DNA of 64,000 nt, taken from contig NZ_CP016780.1 of assembly GCF_002288325.1 (NCBI RefSeq), forward strand, positions 682,001 through 746,000, read 5' to 3'. Below the pieces are notes generated by a model that was given only the letters and a program-made list of their open reading frames with translations, did not search any database and had not been told where the DNA came from. The position numbers and the translations under genes were made by a program. Source of the stretch: Candidatus Planktophila lacus. GTDB lineage: Bacteria; Actinomycetota; Actinomycetes; Nanopelagicales; Nanopelagicaceae. Below are positions 23,531 through 34,500 of the stretch, one piece after another. The number at the start of each line of letters is the position of its first letter. Position 1 is the stretch's first letter.

Positions 23531-25414
23531 TTAAGAGAGTGAATATGGGTCGATTCGCACTTGTATCGCCTCTTTCTTGGCGATAGTGCGATGTTTTACA
23601 AACTCACCTACAAAATGTGTTAGATCGGCGAAGTCAAATTCCGACGCCGTCAAAATAATTCTCGCCTTATCTCCGCCTCGCATCGATGGCCCTAAAACTT
23701 TTGTTGACGCAGGTATGCGCGAGTCAAGAAGAGCCTTCTTAAATCCTTCTGCGACCGTGCTCGCCTCAGAGGTAGCTAAATCGACAGTCAAAGATCGCCT
23801 AAATGGTGGAAGATCTAAAGATTCAAGATCGGCAAGTTCACGTTTATACATATGCGCTGGATTCCAACTAGCCAGAGCAGCATTTATTGGGTGGCTACTA
23901 TCGATCGCAACCAGGACCGGCGCTCCAATTTTTACCTGTCCCGCCGCCTCAAAGAAAGCTTCGCGAGATCGTTCCTGACCTCGCAGGTCAGAGTACGAAA
24001 AGAAAGAACCTCCTTCAAGTAGCACCGCTGCCGAATATCCACCTTCACATCTTGGCGCCATTCCTTGCGTTGCGATCACTAGTGAACTCTTGCCCGTAAC
24101 ATTTTTTACTGGGGTATCGGCATCCGAATTTATTACGGGGAAACCTGGAAAAGCTCTTCCGATTTCTTCACCATGACGGATCGCTCCCCTGCCAAGCAAA
24201 ACCAACTTGTCCTCGTTACACCATTTGCATTTCCATGTCGAGAAAGTCGTTGAACAATGTACGCAAGCAGGCGGAGCGCTCTGGTTCGAGCGCGAGAGTT
24301 TTCCACCACAAGAACAGATCGCTAAATTGCGACACTTCTTGCACATTAAAGCGCTGGCATAACCCTTCTTCGGAACTAAGAAAAGTACTGACCCCGTCTT
24401 TAAAGCACTTCGGATGGGAGAAAAGATTCGCTCTGGAAGTAGCTCTGAACCGCTCTGCGGGAATGTAGAAATTTGTAGACGGGCCTGCTTGCTTAAGAAA
24501 TTAATTGCGCCGGATTCGATAGATCGCGCCATCTCCAGCGATGGTGAATAGCCAACAAAGTAAAGGTTTAACTTCTCCTCACCTTGACGCAGTAGCGCTA
24601 TATCTCGCACATTCCAGCCTGGATGACGTGGTTCATAATGGCTCTGTGAATTTTCACGATAAACAATCAGCGTAGTTAAATCAGGCGGAGTCAAAAAGAT
24701 CGCACTACGGGTACCGATAATAATCTGGCCCGATTTGTTAATCGAAGTGAGGTAATTTGAATAGCGCTGAGTACGAGAGAGCGACGATGAGAGAATAAGA
24801 GCGCCTGGGATTTCTAGTTTGAGAAGTTCCAACTCACGATCTTCTGGAACGATAATCAGAACGGAACCTTTCTCTTTAGCTTTCTGAGCGAATTCACTTA
24901 AGCGCTTTAAGGGATCTTCATGCGGCGCTAGATGTAGATAGGTAACTTCCCCTTTTCCTTTGTTCGCCGAATCTTTCGCCGTCGAACTTCTGGTTTCAGT
25001 GGCAAAGGTTTTATCAACGCTAGCCACCCGCGCCGGTATGGCGCTTCTAATTACATCGAATGGATTGCAGATCCAACGCTTAGAGATTGCTGAAATCAGA
25101 GTTATCAAAGTTGGGTTTGCAACTACCTCCTCTGAAATTACAGATGAGATGAACTTTAGATTGGTGATATCGCTCTTATCAGATCGCTCCAGCACTAGCG
25201 CTTCAACATCGCGACCAGCAAATGGAACACCGACGCGAATTCCAGGCTTTACCGATTGTGACAGCCGTTCGGGAACCAAGTAGTCGTAAGTGCCATCTAA
25301 ATGGCTTACTGAAGTATCAACCCAAACTCGTACGTAGGCATCGCGCAGTGCTTGTGCGCTATCGACTCGCTTTGCTTCTTCTCGCTTTAAGCGAAGTGGA
25401 CGCGCCGTAGCCAC
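23531..25414 (-). CDS. priA: PriA-like primosomal protein N' lacking helicase motifs
   Basis: A 627-residue actinobacterial PriA homologue. The N-terminal DNA-binding domain (YDYLVPERL, PGIRVGVPFAGR) and a cysteine-rich zinc region (CKKCRNLAICSCGG followed by CVHCS and CKWC) are present. The central helicase region is degenerate: no Walker A GxGKT is visible, and the place of the DEEH box reads VYRENSQSHYE. It should therefore bind forked DNA without unwinding it. This loss is known for actinobacterial PriA proteins, so it is a lineage trait and not local decay. It starts with GTG after an AAAGAGAAG Shine-Dalgarno, 14 bases after metK. Confidence 0.9.
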   Translation of the reverse strand: MATARPLRLKREEAKRVDSAQALRDAYVRVWVDTSVSHLDGTYDYLVPERLSQSVKPGIRVGVPFAGRDVEALVLERSDKSDITNLKFISSVISEEVVANPTLITLISAISKRWICNPFDVIRSAIPARVASVDKTFATETRSSTAKDSANKGKGEVTYLHLAPHEDPLKRLSEFAQKAKEKGSVLIIVPEDRELELLKLEIPGALILSSSLSRTQRYSNYLTSINKSGQIIIGTRSAIFLTPPDLTTLIVYRENSQSHYEPRHPGWNVRDIALLRQGEEKLNLYFVGYSPSLEMARSIESGAINFLSKQARLQISTFPQSGSELLPERIFSPIRSALKTGSVLFLVPKKGYASALMCKKCRNLAICSCGGKLSRSNQSAPPACVHCSTTFSTWKCKWCNEDKLVLLGRGAIRHGEEIGRAFPGFPVINSDADTPVKNVTGKSSLVIATQGMAPRCEGGYSAAVLLEGGSFFSYSDLRGQERSREAFFEAAGQVKIGAPVLVAIDSSHPINAALASWNPAHMYKRELADLESLDLPPFRRSLTVDLATSEASTVAEGFKKALLDSRIPASTKVLGPSMRGGDKARIILTASEFDFADLTHFVGEFVKHRTIAKKEAIQVRIDPYSLS

Positions 25415-25428
25415 GGCGTTACTTCTCT

Positions 25429-26619
25429 TTAGTTAACAGCAGCGCGTAGCGCATCGACTCGCGAAGTTGATTCCCATGTGAAGTTAGGGAGTTCGCGACC
25501 AAAGTGGCCGTACGCAGCAGTTTGTGAATAGATTGGACGAAGCAGATTTAGATCGCGAATAATCGCAGCAGGACGTAGATCAAAGACCGTTGTTACAGCA
25601 TCTTGAATCTTCTGAACAGGAACAGTCTCAGTTCCAAAAGTTTCAACAAAGACGCCAACTGGTTGTGCTTTACCAATTGCGTAGGCAACCTGTACTTCGC
25701 AGCGACGTGCCAGTCCTGCGGCAACGACGTTCTTTGCTACCCAACGCATTGCATATGCAGCGGAACGGTCAACCTTCGAAGGATCTTTGCCGGAGAACGC
25801 CCCTCCGCCATGGCGAGCCATTCCACCATAAGTATCAACGATGATCTTGCGCCCAGTTAGTCCTGCATCTCCCATTGGACCGCCGATTACGAAACGTCCC
25901 GTTGGGTTGATCAAAGTGCGCATTTCTTTACGTGGCAGATCAATCTTAGAAAGCACAGGTTCAATAACGTGTTCAATAATTTCAGGGGTTAACTTCTTTG
26001 CAACATCTACCTCTTCAGCATGCTGACTTGAGATAACAACTGTGTCTAGGGCAACCGCTTTATCGCCATCGTATTCAATGGTTACTTGGGTCTTCCCATC
26101 AGGGCGTAGATATCCCAGAGCACCTGATTTGCGAACCTTGGAAAGTTGTTGTGCAAGTTCGTGAGCCAACCAAATTGGAAGCGGCATCAACTCTTTAGTG
26201 TCATCACAGGCATAACCGAACATCAAACCCTGATCTCCAGCGCCTTGCAGATCTAAAGGATCGGCAGAAGATGCGACGCGATTTTCGTAAGCGTCATCTA
26301 CGCCCTGGGCGATATCTTGCGATTGCTGACCAATGGAAATAGAGACACCACAACTGTTGCCATCAAAACCCTTAACTGAAGAGTCGTATCCAATGCCAAT
26401 TACAGTGTCGCGAACGATGCCCATGACATCTGCATATCCGTTAGTTGTTACTTCACCAGCAACATGTACTTGACCTGTAGTGATAAGAGTTTCTACCGCA
26501 ACGCGACTTGAAGGATCTTGAGAGAGAAGTGAATCTAAGATTGCATCCGAGATTTGATCGGCGATCTTATCTGGATGGCCTTCCGTGACAGATTCGGAGG
26601 TAAATAGACGCTTTGACAT
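25429..26619 (-). CDS. metK: S-adenosylmethionine synthetase
   Basis: Makes S-adenosylmethionine from methionine and ATP. It has 396 residues, the normal length. Signatures: [18 protein letters not shown] near the N-terminus, [16 protein letters not shown] (about 125-140), and the glycine-rich phosphate loop [19 protein letters not shown] (about 270-290). It starts 4 bases after coaBC, so both are one unit, and runs on towards priA. Together with metH at the left edge it covers part of the methyl cycle, although the two are far apart. No SAM riboswitch is visible upstream. Confidence 0.97.
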   Translation of the reverse strand: MSKRLFTSESVTEGHPDKIADQISDAILDSLLSQDPSSRVAVETLITTGQVHVAGEVTTNGYADVMGIVRDTVIGIGYDSSVKGFDGNSCGVSISIGQQSQDIAQGVDDAYENRVASSADPLDLQGAGDQGLMFGYACDDTKELMPLPIWLAHELAQQLSKVRKSGALGYLRPDGKTQVTIEYDGDKAVALDTVVISSQHAEEVDVAKKLTPEIIEHVIEPVLSKIDLPRKEMRTLINPTGRFVIGGPMGDAGLTGRKIIVDTYGGMARHGGGAFSGKDPSKVDRSAAYAMRWVAKNVVAAGLARRCEVQVAYAIGKAQPVGVFVETFGTETVPVQKIQDAVTTVFDLRPAAIIRDLNLLRPIYSQTAAYGHFGRELPNFTWESTSRVDALRAAVN

Positions 26620-26623
26620 GGGC

Positions 26624-27820
26624 TTAACCTAACTGAATAAGGGCTTGGTCGAGGAGAAGTTCGGCCAGCGAGTCCTTGCTTGAAGTTGGTACTTCAATTT
26701 GAGCGCCATTGCTCGTTAAAACAATTCCTTGAGTCTCAGTAGCGCCGAATATGGCGCCTTCTGAAACATCGTTGAGATAGAGAATATTAGCGCCTTTAGC
26801 CACTAACTTTGCTTTAGCGATCTCAATATTCAGCGATGTCTCTGCGGCAAAGGCAACAACTATCTGTTTATCCCTTAGGCGAGCGATTGATTTCAGTAGA
26901 TCTGGATTCTCTGATAACTCGATCTGTTGCAGATCGCCCTTCTTTATCTTGCCTTCGGAATACTGCGAAGGTCTAGCATCTGCAACCGCGGCGCTCATGA
27001 CCAATACATCTGTCTTTGGAAATTCTTCTTCCAAAAATTGGTGCATTTCAATAGCGGTTTCAACAGGTATAACTCGCACACCCTGCAGAGTTCGAGACTC
27101 TTCTTCAGTTAACTGTGAATTAGCCATAATCAAAGTAACTTCAGCGCCACGATTAAGCGCAGCGTTAGCAACTGCCGCGCCTTGTCGGCCACTGGAACGG
27201 TTTCCGATATAGCGAACCGGATCGATCGACTCACGAGTTCCACCAGCGGTAACCAGAACTTTGCGACCTAAGTAATCCTTCTTTGCGCCGATTGCTTCTT
27301 CAAATTTTTCAATGATTGCTGCTGTTTCCGGAAATCTACCCGGACCGATGTCATCGCCAGTAAGTCGACCTACCTCAGGCTCCATAACTTTAAATCCGCG
27401 CGATCTAAGGGTTGCTACATTTGCGACAGTGGCGGGATCTAGCCACATCTGCGGATGCATGGCGGGCACGACCAGAATTGGTACATCGATTGCGAGTATT
27501 AGATTTGTTAATAGATCGTCCGCTCGACCAGCTGCGATGCGCGCGATGAGGTCAGCGGTAGCTGGAGCGATGATTGCGCAATCCGCATCTTTGGCAAGTG
27601 AGATATGGCGAACTTCATCAACGCGTTCCCAAACCTGCGTAGTGACCGGTCTGCCAGAGAGCGCTTCCCAGGTAGCTGCACCAACGAAGTTAAGGCTTGA
27701 TGGAGTTGGAACAACAGTTACGAGATAGCCGCGATCCTGCAGACGACGAAGGAGATCGCAAGATTTATAGGCAGCGATGCCTCCGCCAACTCCGAGAATT
27801 ACTTCTCGAGCGCGCGCCAT
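26624..27820 (-). CDS. coaBC: Bifunctional phosphopantothenoylcysteine decarboxylase / phosphopantothenate-cysteine ligase
   Basis: Two successive steps of coenzyme A synthesis in one 398-residue protein. The N-terminal CoaC part (about 1-180) is a flavoprotein with [19 protein letters not shown] and PAMHPQMW. The C-terminal CoaB part (about 190-398) has the nucleotide-binding start [24 protein letters not shown] and the AAVADARP and KIKKGD motifs typical of bacterial type I CoaB. It lies between rpoZ and metK as in most Actinobacteria. Confidence 0.95.
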   Translation of the reverse strand: MARAREVILGVGGGIAAYKSCDLLRRLQDRGYLVTVVPTPSSLNFVGAATWEALSGRPVTTQVWERVDEVRHISLAKDADCAIIAPATADLIARIAAGRADDLLTNLILAIDVPILVVPAMHPQMWLDPATVANVATLRSRGFKVMEPEVGRLTGDDIGPGRFPETAAIIEKFEEAIGAKKDYLGRKVLVTAGGTRESIDPVRYIGNRSSGRQGAAVANAALNRGAEVTLIMANSQLTEEESRTLQGVRVIPVETAIEMHQFLEEEFPKTDVLVMSAAVADARPSQYSEGKIKKGDLQQIELSENPDLLKSIARLRDKQIVVAFAAETSLNIEIAKAKLVAKGANILYLNDVSEGAIFGATETQGIVLTSNGAQIEVPTSSKDSLAELLLDQALIQLG

Positions 27821-27844
27821 GACTTAAACCTAATTAAAGGTTAA

Positions 27845-28093
27845 TTAAGCAGTTGGCTCGAGGTTTTCGATGGTCAAGAGACCTTCGTTGATTTCGCGTA
27901 GCGCGATTGAGAGAGGCTTCTCGTGAACGTGGGTCTCAACTAGCGGACCAACATATTCAAGTAAGCCTTCTCCGAGTTGTGAATAGTAAGCGTTGATCTG
28001 ACGTGCACGCTTTGCCGCATATAGAACGAGGCTGTACTTAGAACCGCTCTTCTCGAGAAGTTCGTCGATTGGTGGATTAGTGATGCCGTCCAT
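27845..28093 (-). CDS. rpoZ: RNA polymerase omega subunit
   Basis: The small assembly subunit of RNA polymerase, 82 residues. The omega signature is visible: [20 protein letters not shown] followed by [18 protein letters not shown]. Start ATG has a good Shine-Dalgarno (CTGGAGG) 7-8 bases upstream. The order gmk-rpoZ-coaBC-metK is standard for the phylum. The 74 bases between gmk and rpoZ hold a small palindrome and inverted GCTTCT/AGAAGC arms. Confidence 0.93.
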   Translation of the reverse strand: MDGITNPPIDELLEKSGSKYSLVLYAAKRARQINAYYSQLGEGLLEYVGPLVETHVHEKPLSIALREINEGLLTIENLEPTA

Positions 28094-28142
28094 TTTGAGC
28101 CTCCAGTAATAATTGCTAACTGCTTCTAAAAGTAATTTGTTC

Positions 28143-28162
28143 GGAAAACTGTTAAATAACAG
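28143..28162 (-). terminator. Weak hairpin after gmk
   Basis: The 14-base palindrome CTGTTAAATAACAG (28149-28162) is followed on the minus strand by TTTTCC. It may attenuate transcription between gmk and rpoZ; the stem is short and AT-rich. GCTTCT at 28122-28127 and AGAAGC at 28161-28166 could form an enclosing stem. Confidence 0.3.
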
Positions 28163-28167
28163 AAGCC

Positions 28168-29046
28168 CTAGCGTTGAGTCACCAATGATATCAGGTGAGC
28201 GACGACCTCTTCTACTCGCTCATTTACCAAGGAAATATCGAAAAAACCAGCCTGGGCTAGCTCTTCTTGCGCCAACTCTAAACGCGCCGCCCGTCGCTCT
28301 GGTGAATCAGTACCGCGTCCTTCTAACCGTGAAACTAACTCTTCCCATGATGGCGGCTCGAGAAATACAAGTACCGCTTCAGGGGCACGTTCTTTAACTT
28401 GCTTGGCGCCAGCAATTTCAATTTCAAGAAGAACGCTCTTTCCATCGCGGAGTGCATCTTCAACCGGCTTGCGAGGAGTTCCGTAACGAGCGCCCGCAAA
28501 GTTTGCCCATTCTAAGAAGAGCGCACTTTTAACTGCGTTATCAAATTCTTCATCGGTGTAGAAGAAGTAGTCCACGCCATCTACTTCGTTGTGGCGAGCA
28601 GTTCTTGTAGTTGCGGAGATGCTAACCCAGAATTCTCCGGACTCTCGTAAAACCTTTGCGACAGTGCTCTTTCCGACTCCCCCAGGCCCAGAGAGAACCA
28701 GAAGTTTGCCGCGTTGTGCAGCTGCTACACGATCAGGAAATTCTTTCAATAAGTTCTCGCGCTGTGAAACTCCCAATCCTTGAATTCTTCTAGTTGGGGA
28801 AATATTCAACTTCTCTAGTATTGCTAGAGCGCGAACCTTGCCAACACCTGCGAAAGATTCGAGAAGTTCGGCTACACGCATCTTGGCGATCGCTTCATCA
28901 TTTACTGCAAGGGTCAGAATTGCAGAGAGAGAAAGTTCGCCTGCCTTTACTCGCGCTTTGATCGCCGCTCTCACCTGACGAGCCGCAGTCGATTTGGCCA
29001 GCGCCGCTGATCTCTGTGCGGGAGTTAACTGTGGAGGCGTTGGCAT
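28168..29046 (-). CDS. gmk: Fusion protein: mycobacterial-type integration host factor (mIHF) + guanylate kinase
   Basis: A 292-residue protein with two domains. Residues 1-103 align over their full length with actinobacterial m[22 protein letters not shown] at the start, the helix-two-turns-helix part [19 protein letters not shown] (66-84), and [18 protein letters not shown] at the end, where free mIHF normally stops. Residues from about 113 are guanylate kinase, with P-loop [10 protein letters not shown] (119-128), [13 protein letters not shown] for GMP binding and the lid region beyond. Gmk makes GDP from GMP; mIHF binds and bends DNA. In mycobacteria these are separate neighbouring genes. 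No stop or good ribosome site separates them here. ATG 29046 is chosen over 29082 because it removes the overlap with pyrF (10-base gap) and gives the mIHF N-terminus. Confidence 0.92.
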   Translation of the reverse strand: MPTPPQLTPAQRSAALAKSTAARQVRAAIKARVKAGELSLSAILTLAVNDEAIAKMRVAELLESFAGVGKVRALAILEKLNISPTRRIQGLGVSQRENLLKEFPDRVAAAQRGKLLVLSGPGGVGKSTVAKVLRESGEFWVSISATTRTARHNEVDGVDYFFYTDEEFDNAVKSALFLEWANFAGARYGTPRKPVEDALRDGKSVLLEIEIAGAKQVKERAPEAVLVFLEPPSWEELVSRLEGRGTDSPERRAARLELAQEELAQAGFFDISLVNERVEEVVAHLISLVTQR

Positions 29047-29056
29047 ATGTGAAAGT

Positions 29057-29761
29057 CTAGTTACTGAGAATTTCACTAGCAATCGCCGCGGCTTTACCGC
29101 GCAACGCCTGTGGACCTTGGCTCCAGGCTGAAGTTATTGGACGACCAATCACAACATAATTTGCACCTTGCGCAATAGCATCTGCCGGAGTCATTGTTCG
29201 CTTCTGATCGTCTGAGCCAACTTCGGTAAGTGGACGCACCCCAGGCGTAATAATTATTGGCTCTGTGCCCACTGCACTGCGAATCGCTGCTGTCTCAAGC
29301 GGTGAACAAACCAAAGACTTTGCTCCAGCTGACACTGCCATCTTTGCTAAGGCGACCGCGCTTTCTAAGGCCGGACTTGCAAAACCTACTTCGAAAAGAT
29401 CTTCTTCAGATAGAGAAGTCAAAATGGTTACTGCGGTAACGCTAACCTGCGGAACTGCAGCCGCTGCAGCTTTAACCATCTCGCGTCCACCGCTTGCATG
29501 GACCGTTAAAAACTTAGGCGATAAGTGAGCGATCGCCTTCGCTGCCCCTGCAACAGTGTGAGGAATATCGTGCAATTTGAGATCGAGAAAGATCTCGGCG
29601 CCAGTCTCTTCGATAATTCGCGCAACCCCAGAACTACCGAAGTTTAGATAGAACTCGAGCCCCAACTTATAGACCGATACCGATTCCTTAGTGTTATCGA
29701 TCCACGCTAGAGCAGTATCGAAATCAGAGGTATCAACCGCCAGAATTATCGGGGCTTTCAT
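29057..29761 (-). CDS. pyrF: Orotidine 5'-phosphate decarboxylase
   Basis: The last step of UMP synthesis. It has 234 residues and is the short type 1 form, unlike the longer mycobacterial type. The catalytic array is intact: Asp10 in AVDTSDFD, then FLDLKLHDIPHTV with Asp60, Lys62 and Asp65, and the phosphate motif IITPGVRP near residue 190. Its ATG overlaps the pyrD stop by 4 bases, and the mIHF-gmk gene starts 10 bases after its stop. Confidence 0.96.
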   Translation of the reverse strand: MKAPIILAVDTSDFDTALAWIDNTKESVSVYKLGLEFYLNFGSSGVARIIEETGAEIFLDLKLHDIPHTVAGAAKAIAHLSPKFLTVHASGGREMVKAAAAAVPQVSVTAVTILTSLSEEDLFEVGFASPALESAVALAKMAVSAGAKSLVCSPLETAAIRSAVGTEPIIITPGVRPLTEVGSDDQKRTMTPADAIAQGANYVVIGRPITSAWSQGPQALRGKAAAIASEILSN

Positions 29762-30711
29762 GGCACATCCGTTCTGTGTGCGTACCCGATGGCAGATTTC
29801 AAAGATTTAAAACCCTTATCTATCAAAATCTGTTGCAACTGGTTTTGAATATCAATAAGCGCATGTGGATTTCCAAAACTTGCTGTTCCTACGGAAACTC
29901 CAGATGCACCAGCAAGGATTAGTTCAAAGGCATCGCGCCCGGTTGTTACGCCACCCATTCCTAGAATTGGAACGTTCGGCAGCGCTTGATGTACCTGATA
30001 AATAGCGCGGACCGCCACTGGACGAATCGCTGGACCAGATAGACCGCCTGTTTTTCCACCGAGGTGCGGACGCATGGAGTCAACGTTGATAACCATTCCA
30101 AGAACGGTGTTGATCAAAGCAAGTGCATCCGCTCCGGATTCAATAACTCCTGCTGCAATCGATGGAAGGTCAGTTACATCTGGAGATAGCTTTGCGATGA
30201 TCGGAAGGTCTCCCCCAATAATTCTGCGCACACCGTCGATAACGCGGCGTGAAGCTTCCGGATCGCAGGCAAAGACTAAACCGCGATTTTCAACATTTGG
30301 ACAAGAGATATTTACTTCCAAAGCGCTGATCCCTGCAACTGAGCGAACCTTGCGCGCCAAGGTTGCATACTCTTCAATTGTTTCTCCCGCGATCGAAACA
30401 ATCACTCGCGCCTTTTCTTCAACGAGCCATGGAACGTCATTGGCAAGAAAAGCATCAATTCCTGGACCTTGTAAACCGATTGAGTTAAGCATTCCTGAAG
30501 GAGTCTCGGCCATACGCGGCGTTGGTCGCCCGTGACGCGGTTTATTCATGACCGACTTCGTTACGACCGCACCGATCTGGTTTAGTGGAAAGAACTGGGC
30601 CAATTCTTTACCTGAACTGGCACAACCACTCGCGGTAAAAATAGGCGACGCGAAATAAGCATTTCCAAGAGTTGTCGAAAAGTCGAAGTTTTCTCCATTA
30701 ATTAAGGTCAT
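29758..30711 (-). CDS. pyrD: Dihydroorotate dehydrogenase, class 1B catalytic subunit
   Basis: Oxidises dihydroorotate to orotate with FMN. It has 317 residues from ATG 30711. The catalytic base is cysteine (NISCPNVEN, Cys137), which marks class 1, and the adjacent pyrK marks class 1B, a soluble NAD-linked heterotetramer, in contrast to the membrane-bound quinone-linked class 2 enzyme of mycobacteria. FMN contacts are visible in SGCASSGKEL and in GMGGVTTGRDA. The start is set by the ATGA overlap with the pyrK stop; the in-frame GTG/ATG candidates upstream would lie inside pyrK. Confidence 0.95.
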   Translation of the reverse strand: MTLINGENFDFSTTLGNAYFASPIFTASGCASSGKELAQFFPLNQIGAVVTKSVMNKPRHGRPTPRMAETPSGMLNSIGLQGPGIDAFLANDVPWLVEEKARVIVSIAGETIEEYATLARKVRSVAGISALEVNISCPNVENRGLVFACDPEASRRVIDGVRRIIGGDLPIIAKLSPDVTDLPSIAAGVIESGADALALINTVLGMVINVDSMRPHLGGKTGGLSGPAIRPVAVRAIYQVHQALPNVPILGMGGVTTGRDAFELILAGASGVSVGTASFGNPHALIDIQNQLQQILIDKGFKSLKSAIGYAHRTDVP

Positions 30712-31556
30712 TCCTGCACCTGCGGAGTCTGTCCAACCAAGTGCCATTGCACGTCAGCGCCATCCATTACCGGACCATCAATACAAGAACGCAACATGGA
30801 AACTTGTCCATCGCTGCCCTTTACCGGCAAGACACAGGTCATGCAAATACCAATGCCACAAGCCATCGCTTCTTCAACCGCGCACTGATGAACAACATCG
30901 GTTCCTTCGGTGAGTTTAGATATGGCAGATAGCATTCCCATAGGGCCACATGAATAAATGACGTCAACGCTGCCAGCCTTTATCAAATCAACGATTGGCT
31001 CGGTAACTCTTCCCGTCTGACCCATGGTTCCATCTTCGGTATAAATCTTTAGCGAGTTAACCGAACGCTTGCCCTCCATCGGTGCGTAAATCTTTCCTCC
31101 GGTAGATGCACCTAGCAACATATCCACCTTGCAGCCACGAGATTTCAAAACTTCTGCAAGCCCGAAGAGCGGCGCTGACCCATAACCACCGCCAACTAGG
31201 AGCGCGTTGACAGGAGATGTAGGAATGCCGAAGGCGGTTCCAAGTGGCGCGACAATATCTATTTCAGAACCTTCTGGTTGGGAACATAACCATTGAGAAC
31301 CGCTACCGTGAGGAGCTGCAATTAACTCCATCGTTCCACCAAATGAAGTGCTTTCTGCAACGCGTGAAATTGCGAATGCGCGACGAAGAATCATTCGTGA
31401 ACTGTCTCCGCCAACCTTGATCGCTACAAAGTTTCCCGGTTTACAAACTTTTACTAGGTCGCCAACACCGAGGAGTATCTGATGGTATTGACCGACGCGT
31501 TTATTTGATAGCACTGTTGCGAATGCGTGTGTCGCACCACGATTTATAGACGTCAT
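30708..31556 (-). CDS. pyrK: Dihydroorotate dehydrogenase electron-transfer subunit
   Basis: Passes electrons from PyrD to NAD+ through FAD and a [2Fe-2S] cluster. It has 282 residues from ATG 31556. The FAD domain (about 1-100) includes RMILRRAFAIS, the NAD domain starts with LLVGGGYGSAPLFGLAE, and the C-terminal cysteine-rich cluster motif reads CAVEEAMACGIGICMTC with one more cysteine in LRSC. The start overlaps the carB stop by one base (TAATG); the GTG at 31571 is less likely. It is coupled to pyrD by a 4-base overlap. Confidence 0.94.
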   Translation of the reverse strand: MTSINRGATHAFATVLSNKRVGQYHQILLGVGDLVKVCKPGNFVAIKVGGDSSRMILRRAFAISRVAESTSFGGTMELIAAPHGSGSQWLCSQPEGSEIDIVAPLGTAFGIPTSPVNALLVGGGYGSAPLFGLAEVLKSRGCKVDMLLGASTGGKIYAPMEGKRSVNSLKIYTEDGTMGQTGRVTEPIVDLIKAGSVDVIYSCGPMGMLSAISKLTEGTDVVHQCAVEEAMACGIGICMTCVLPVKGSDGQVSMLRSCIDGPVMDGADVQWHLVGQTPQVQE

Positions 31557-34500
31557 TATTTCTTTAACCACTCTTGGATCGGCAATACCGATAATTCACC
31601 GCGTTGCAACGCCTTAATTCCCTCGACAGCGGCGCTAAATCCTGCCGTTGTTGTGATGCATGGAATAGATCTTTGAACTGCTGCCGTGCGTATCGCCCAA
31701 CCGTCGGCTCTCGTTCCGCGACCAACTGGCGTATTGATAACAAGATCAATCTCACCGCTATTGAGTAGTTCAACAATAGTTTTTTCACCAAGTGGACCTG
31801 TTCCTTCAGAATTCTTACGAACCTTCTGGGCGAGAATGTTATTAACCGCAAAGAAATCGGCGGTGCCGCCAGTTGCAATCAGCTTGAAACCCAGTTGCAG
31901 AAGAGCGCGCGCCGGAGCAAGACCTGCTTCCTTATCTTTATCCGCGAGTGAAACGAATACCGAACCTGTTTTTGGTAGAGGGCCAAATGCTGAGATTTGA
32001 CTCTTGGCATAACTCTCGCCAAATGTCTCAGCTATTCCCATAACTTCGCCGGTAGAGCGCATCTCTGGCCCGAGAACTGCATCAACTCCCCGACCATCAG
32101 TACGACGGAATCGGTTCCATGGAAGTACCGCTTCTTTAACAGATATTCCCTTGGCAACTCCATCTCCACTTGCTGGAAGCAGACCTTCGCTTCGCAGCTC
32201 TGAAATCTTTGTGCCCATCGAAATACGCGCCGCCGCCTTCGCTAACGCAACGCCGGTTGCTTTACTGACAAAAGGAACTGTGCGCGATGCGCGCGGATTG
32301 GCTTCGAGTACATAGAGAATCTCATCAGCCATAGCGAATTGAATATTAATTAAGCCGAGTACGCCAACACCTTGTGCGATCTTTATCGTTGCTTCGCGAA
32401 TTGCCTTCTGCTGCGAAGGGGTAATGGTCATCGCAGGTAAAACACAAGCGCTATCTCCCGAGTGAATACCCGCTTCCTCAATGTGTTCCATGATGCCACC
32501 TAGGAAGAGTTCTTCACCGTCAAAGAGGGCGTCAACATCTAATTCAATAGCGCTATCTAGGAACCGGTCTACCAAGACAGGGTGATCTGGAGTTATATCG
32601 GTAGCCCTTGAGATGAAGCCCGCCAGCGCTGCATCGTCGTAAACAATCTCCATACCGCGGCCACCTAGAACAAATGAAGGGCGCACAAGAACTGGATAAC
32701 CGATACGTGTAGCGATGGATTGAGCCTCTTGTTGAGAAGCAGCCATTCCAAATTCTGGAGCAAGCAGTGATTGTTCTGCAAGAACTTGACCAAATGCGCC
32801 GCGTTCTTCTGCCAAGTTGATCGCCTCTGGTGATGTTCCAAGAATAGTTACGCCTGCCGCTTTTAAACCTGCCGCTAGCCCAAGAGGAGTCTGCCCGCCT
32901 AATTGAGTAATCACGCCAAGGACAGGACCGGCCAGCGTTTCAGCATGAACAACCTCTAAAACATCTTCCAAAGTTAGAGGTTCAAAGTACAGGCGATCTG
33001 ATGTGTCGTAATCAGTCGAAACTGTCTCTGGATTGCAGTTGATCATTACAGTTTCAAAGCCCGCTTCACGTAATGTAAATGATGCGTGTACGCATGAATA
33101 ATCGAATTCAATTCCTTGGCCAATTCGGTTGGGCCCGCTACCTAAGATGATTACCGCTGGTTTGGTGCGTGGTCGAACTTCGGTCTCTTCTTCATAACTT
33201 GAATAGTGATACGGGGTAAAAGCTTCAAACTCAGCAGCACAAGTGTCAACAGTCTTGTAAACCGGTCTGACGCCTAAGTGGTAACGAGCCTTGCGAATAT
33301 CTTCATCTGTCACGCCACGCAGCGCCGCGATTTGGAGATCGGAGAAGCCCATCTCTTTAGCGCTACGTAAGAACTCTTCGCTAATTTCGCCAGGCTGTGC
33401 GATCTCACGTGCTCGTTCATTAATCAGTTGTAGTTGATGTAAGAACCAGCAATCAATCTTGGTCGCAGCAAATACATCCTCCATTTTAGCGCCCGCCCAA
33501 AGCGCGAGCTGCACTTGCTGAAGACGGTATTCGGTTGGAATAACCATCGCCCTTAGCAGATGTGGAAGATCGATCTTAGAAATATCACTCGGGAATGTGA
33601 AGATCGCTTCTTTACGTTCTAGGGATCGTAAGGCTTTCATTAAAGCTTCTGGGAAAGAGCGACCAATGGCCATCGCTTCGCCAACGCTCTTCATCGTCGT
33701 AGTTAGTCGCGGGTCGGCATCCGCAAATTTTTCAAAAGCAAAACGAGGAGCTTTAACGACTATGTAATCAAGGGTTGGCTCAAAAGAAGCCGGCGTAACT
33801 TGGGTTATGTCATTTTTAATTTCATCGAGGGTGTAACCAATCGCCAATTTAGTTGCGATCTTGGCGATAGGAAAACCTGTTGCCTTAGATGCAAGAGCGC
33901 TTGACCTTGAAACGCGTGGGTTCATCTCAATCACAATAATGCGACCGTTATCTGGATTAACCGCGAATTGGATATTGCAACCACCAGTTGCGACGCCAAC
34001 TTCGCGAATAATATCTATCGAAAGATTACGCAGTTTTTGAAACTCGACATCTGTCAGAGTTAGTGCTGGAGCCACAGTTATCGAATCACCAGTGTGAACG
34101 CCCATCGGGTCGATATTCTCGATGCTACAGACGATAACCACGTTATCTGACTTATCGCGCATTACTTCGAGTTCGTACTCTTTCCAGCCAAGGATTGATT
34201 CTTCAAGGAGAACTTCAGTGGTTGGGCTATGGCGAAGACCAGCGCCTGCAATCTGCCGCAAACTTTCCTCTTCGAATGCGATTCCAGATCCGAGTCCACC
34301 CATCGTAAAAGAAGGACGTACAACAACCGGATAATTGAGAATTGCAGCGCCTGCAATTACCTCTTCCATCGTGTGACAGATGATCGACTTAGCCGACTCT
34401 CCCCCAATTTTCTCAACGATAGTGCGGAAGATTTCACGATTTTCACCGCGTTCAATCGCATCGACATCGGCGCCGATTAACTGTGCACCGTAACGTTGCA

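Noticed and set aside
26620-26623. SAM riboswitch before metK
   Set aside because: Only 4 bases separate coaBC and metK; no aptamer is possible there.
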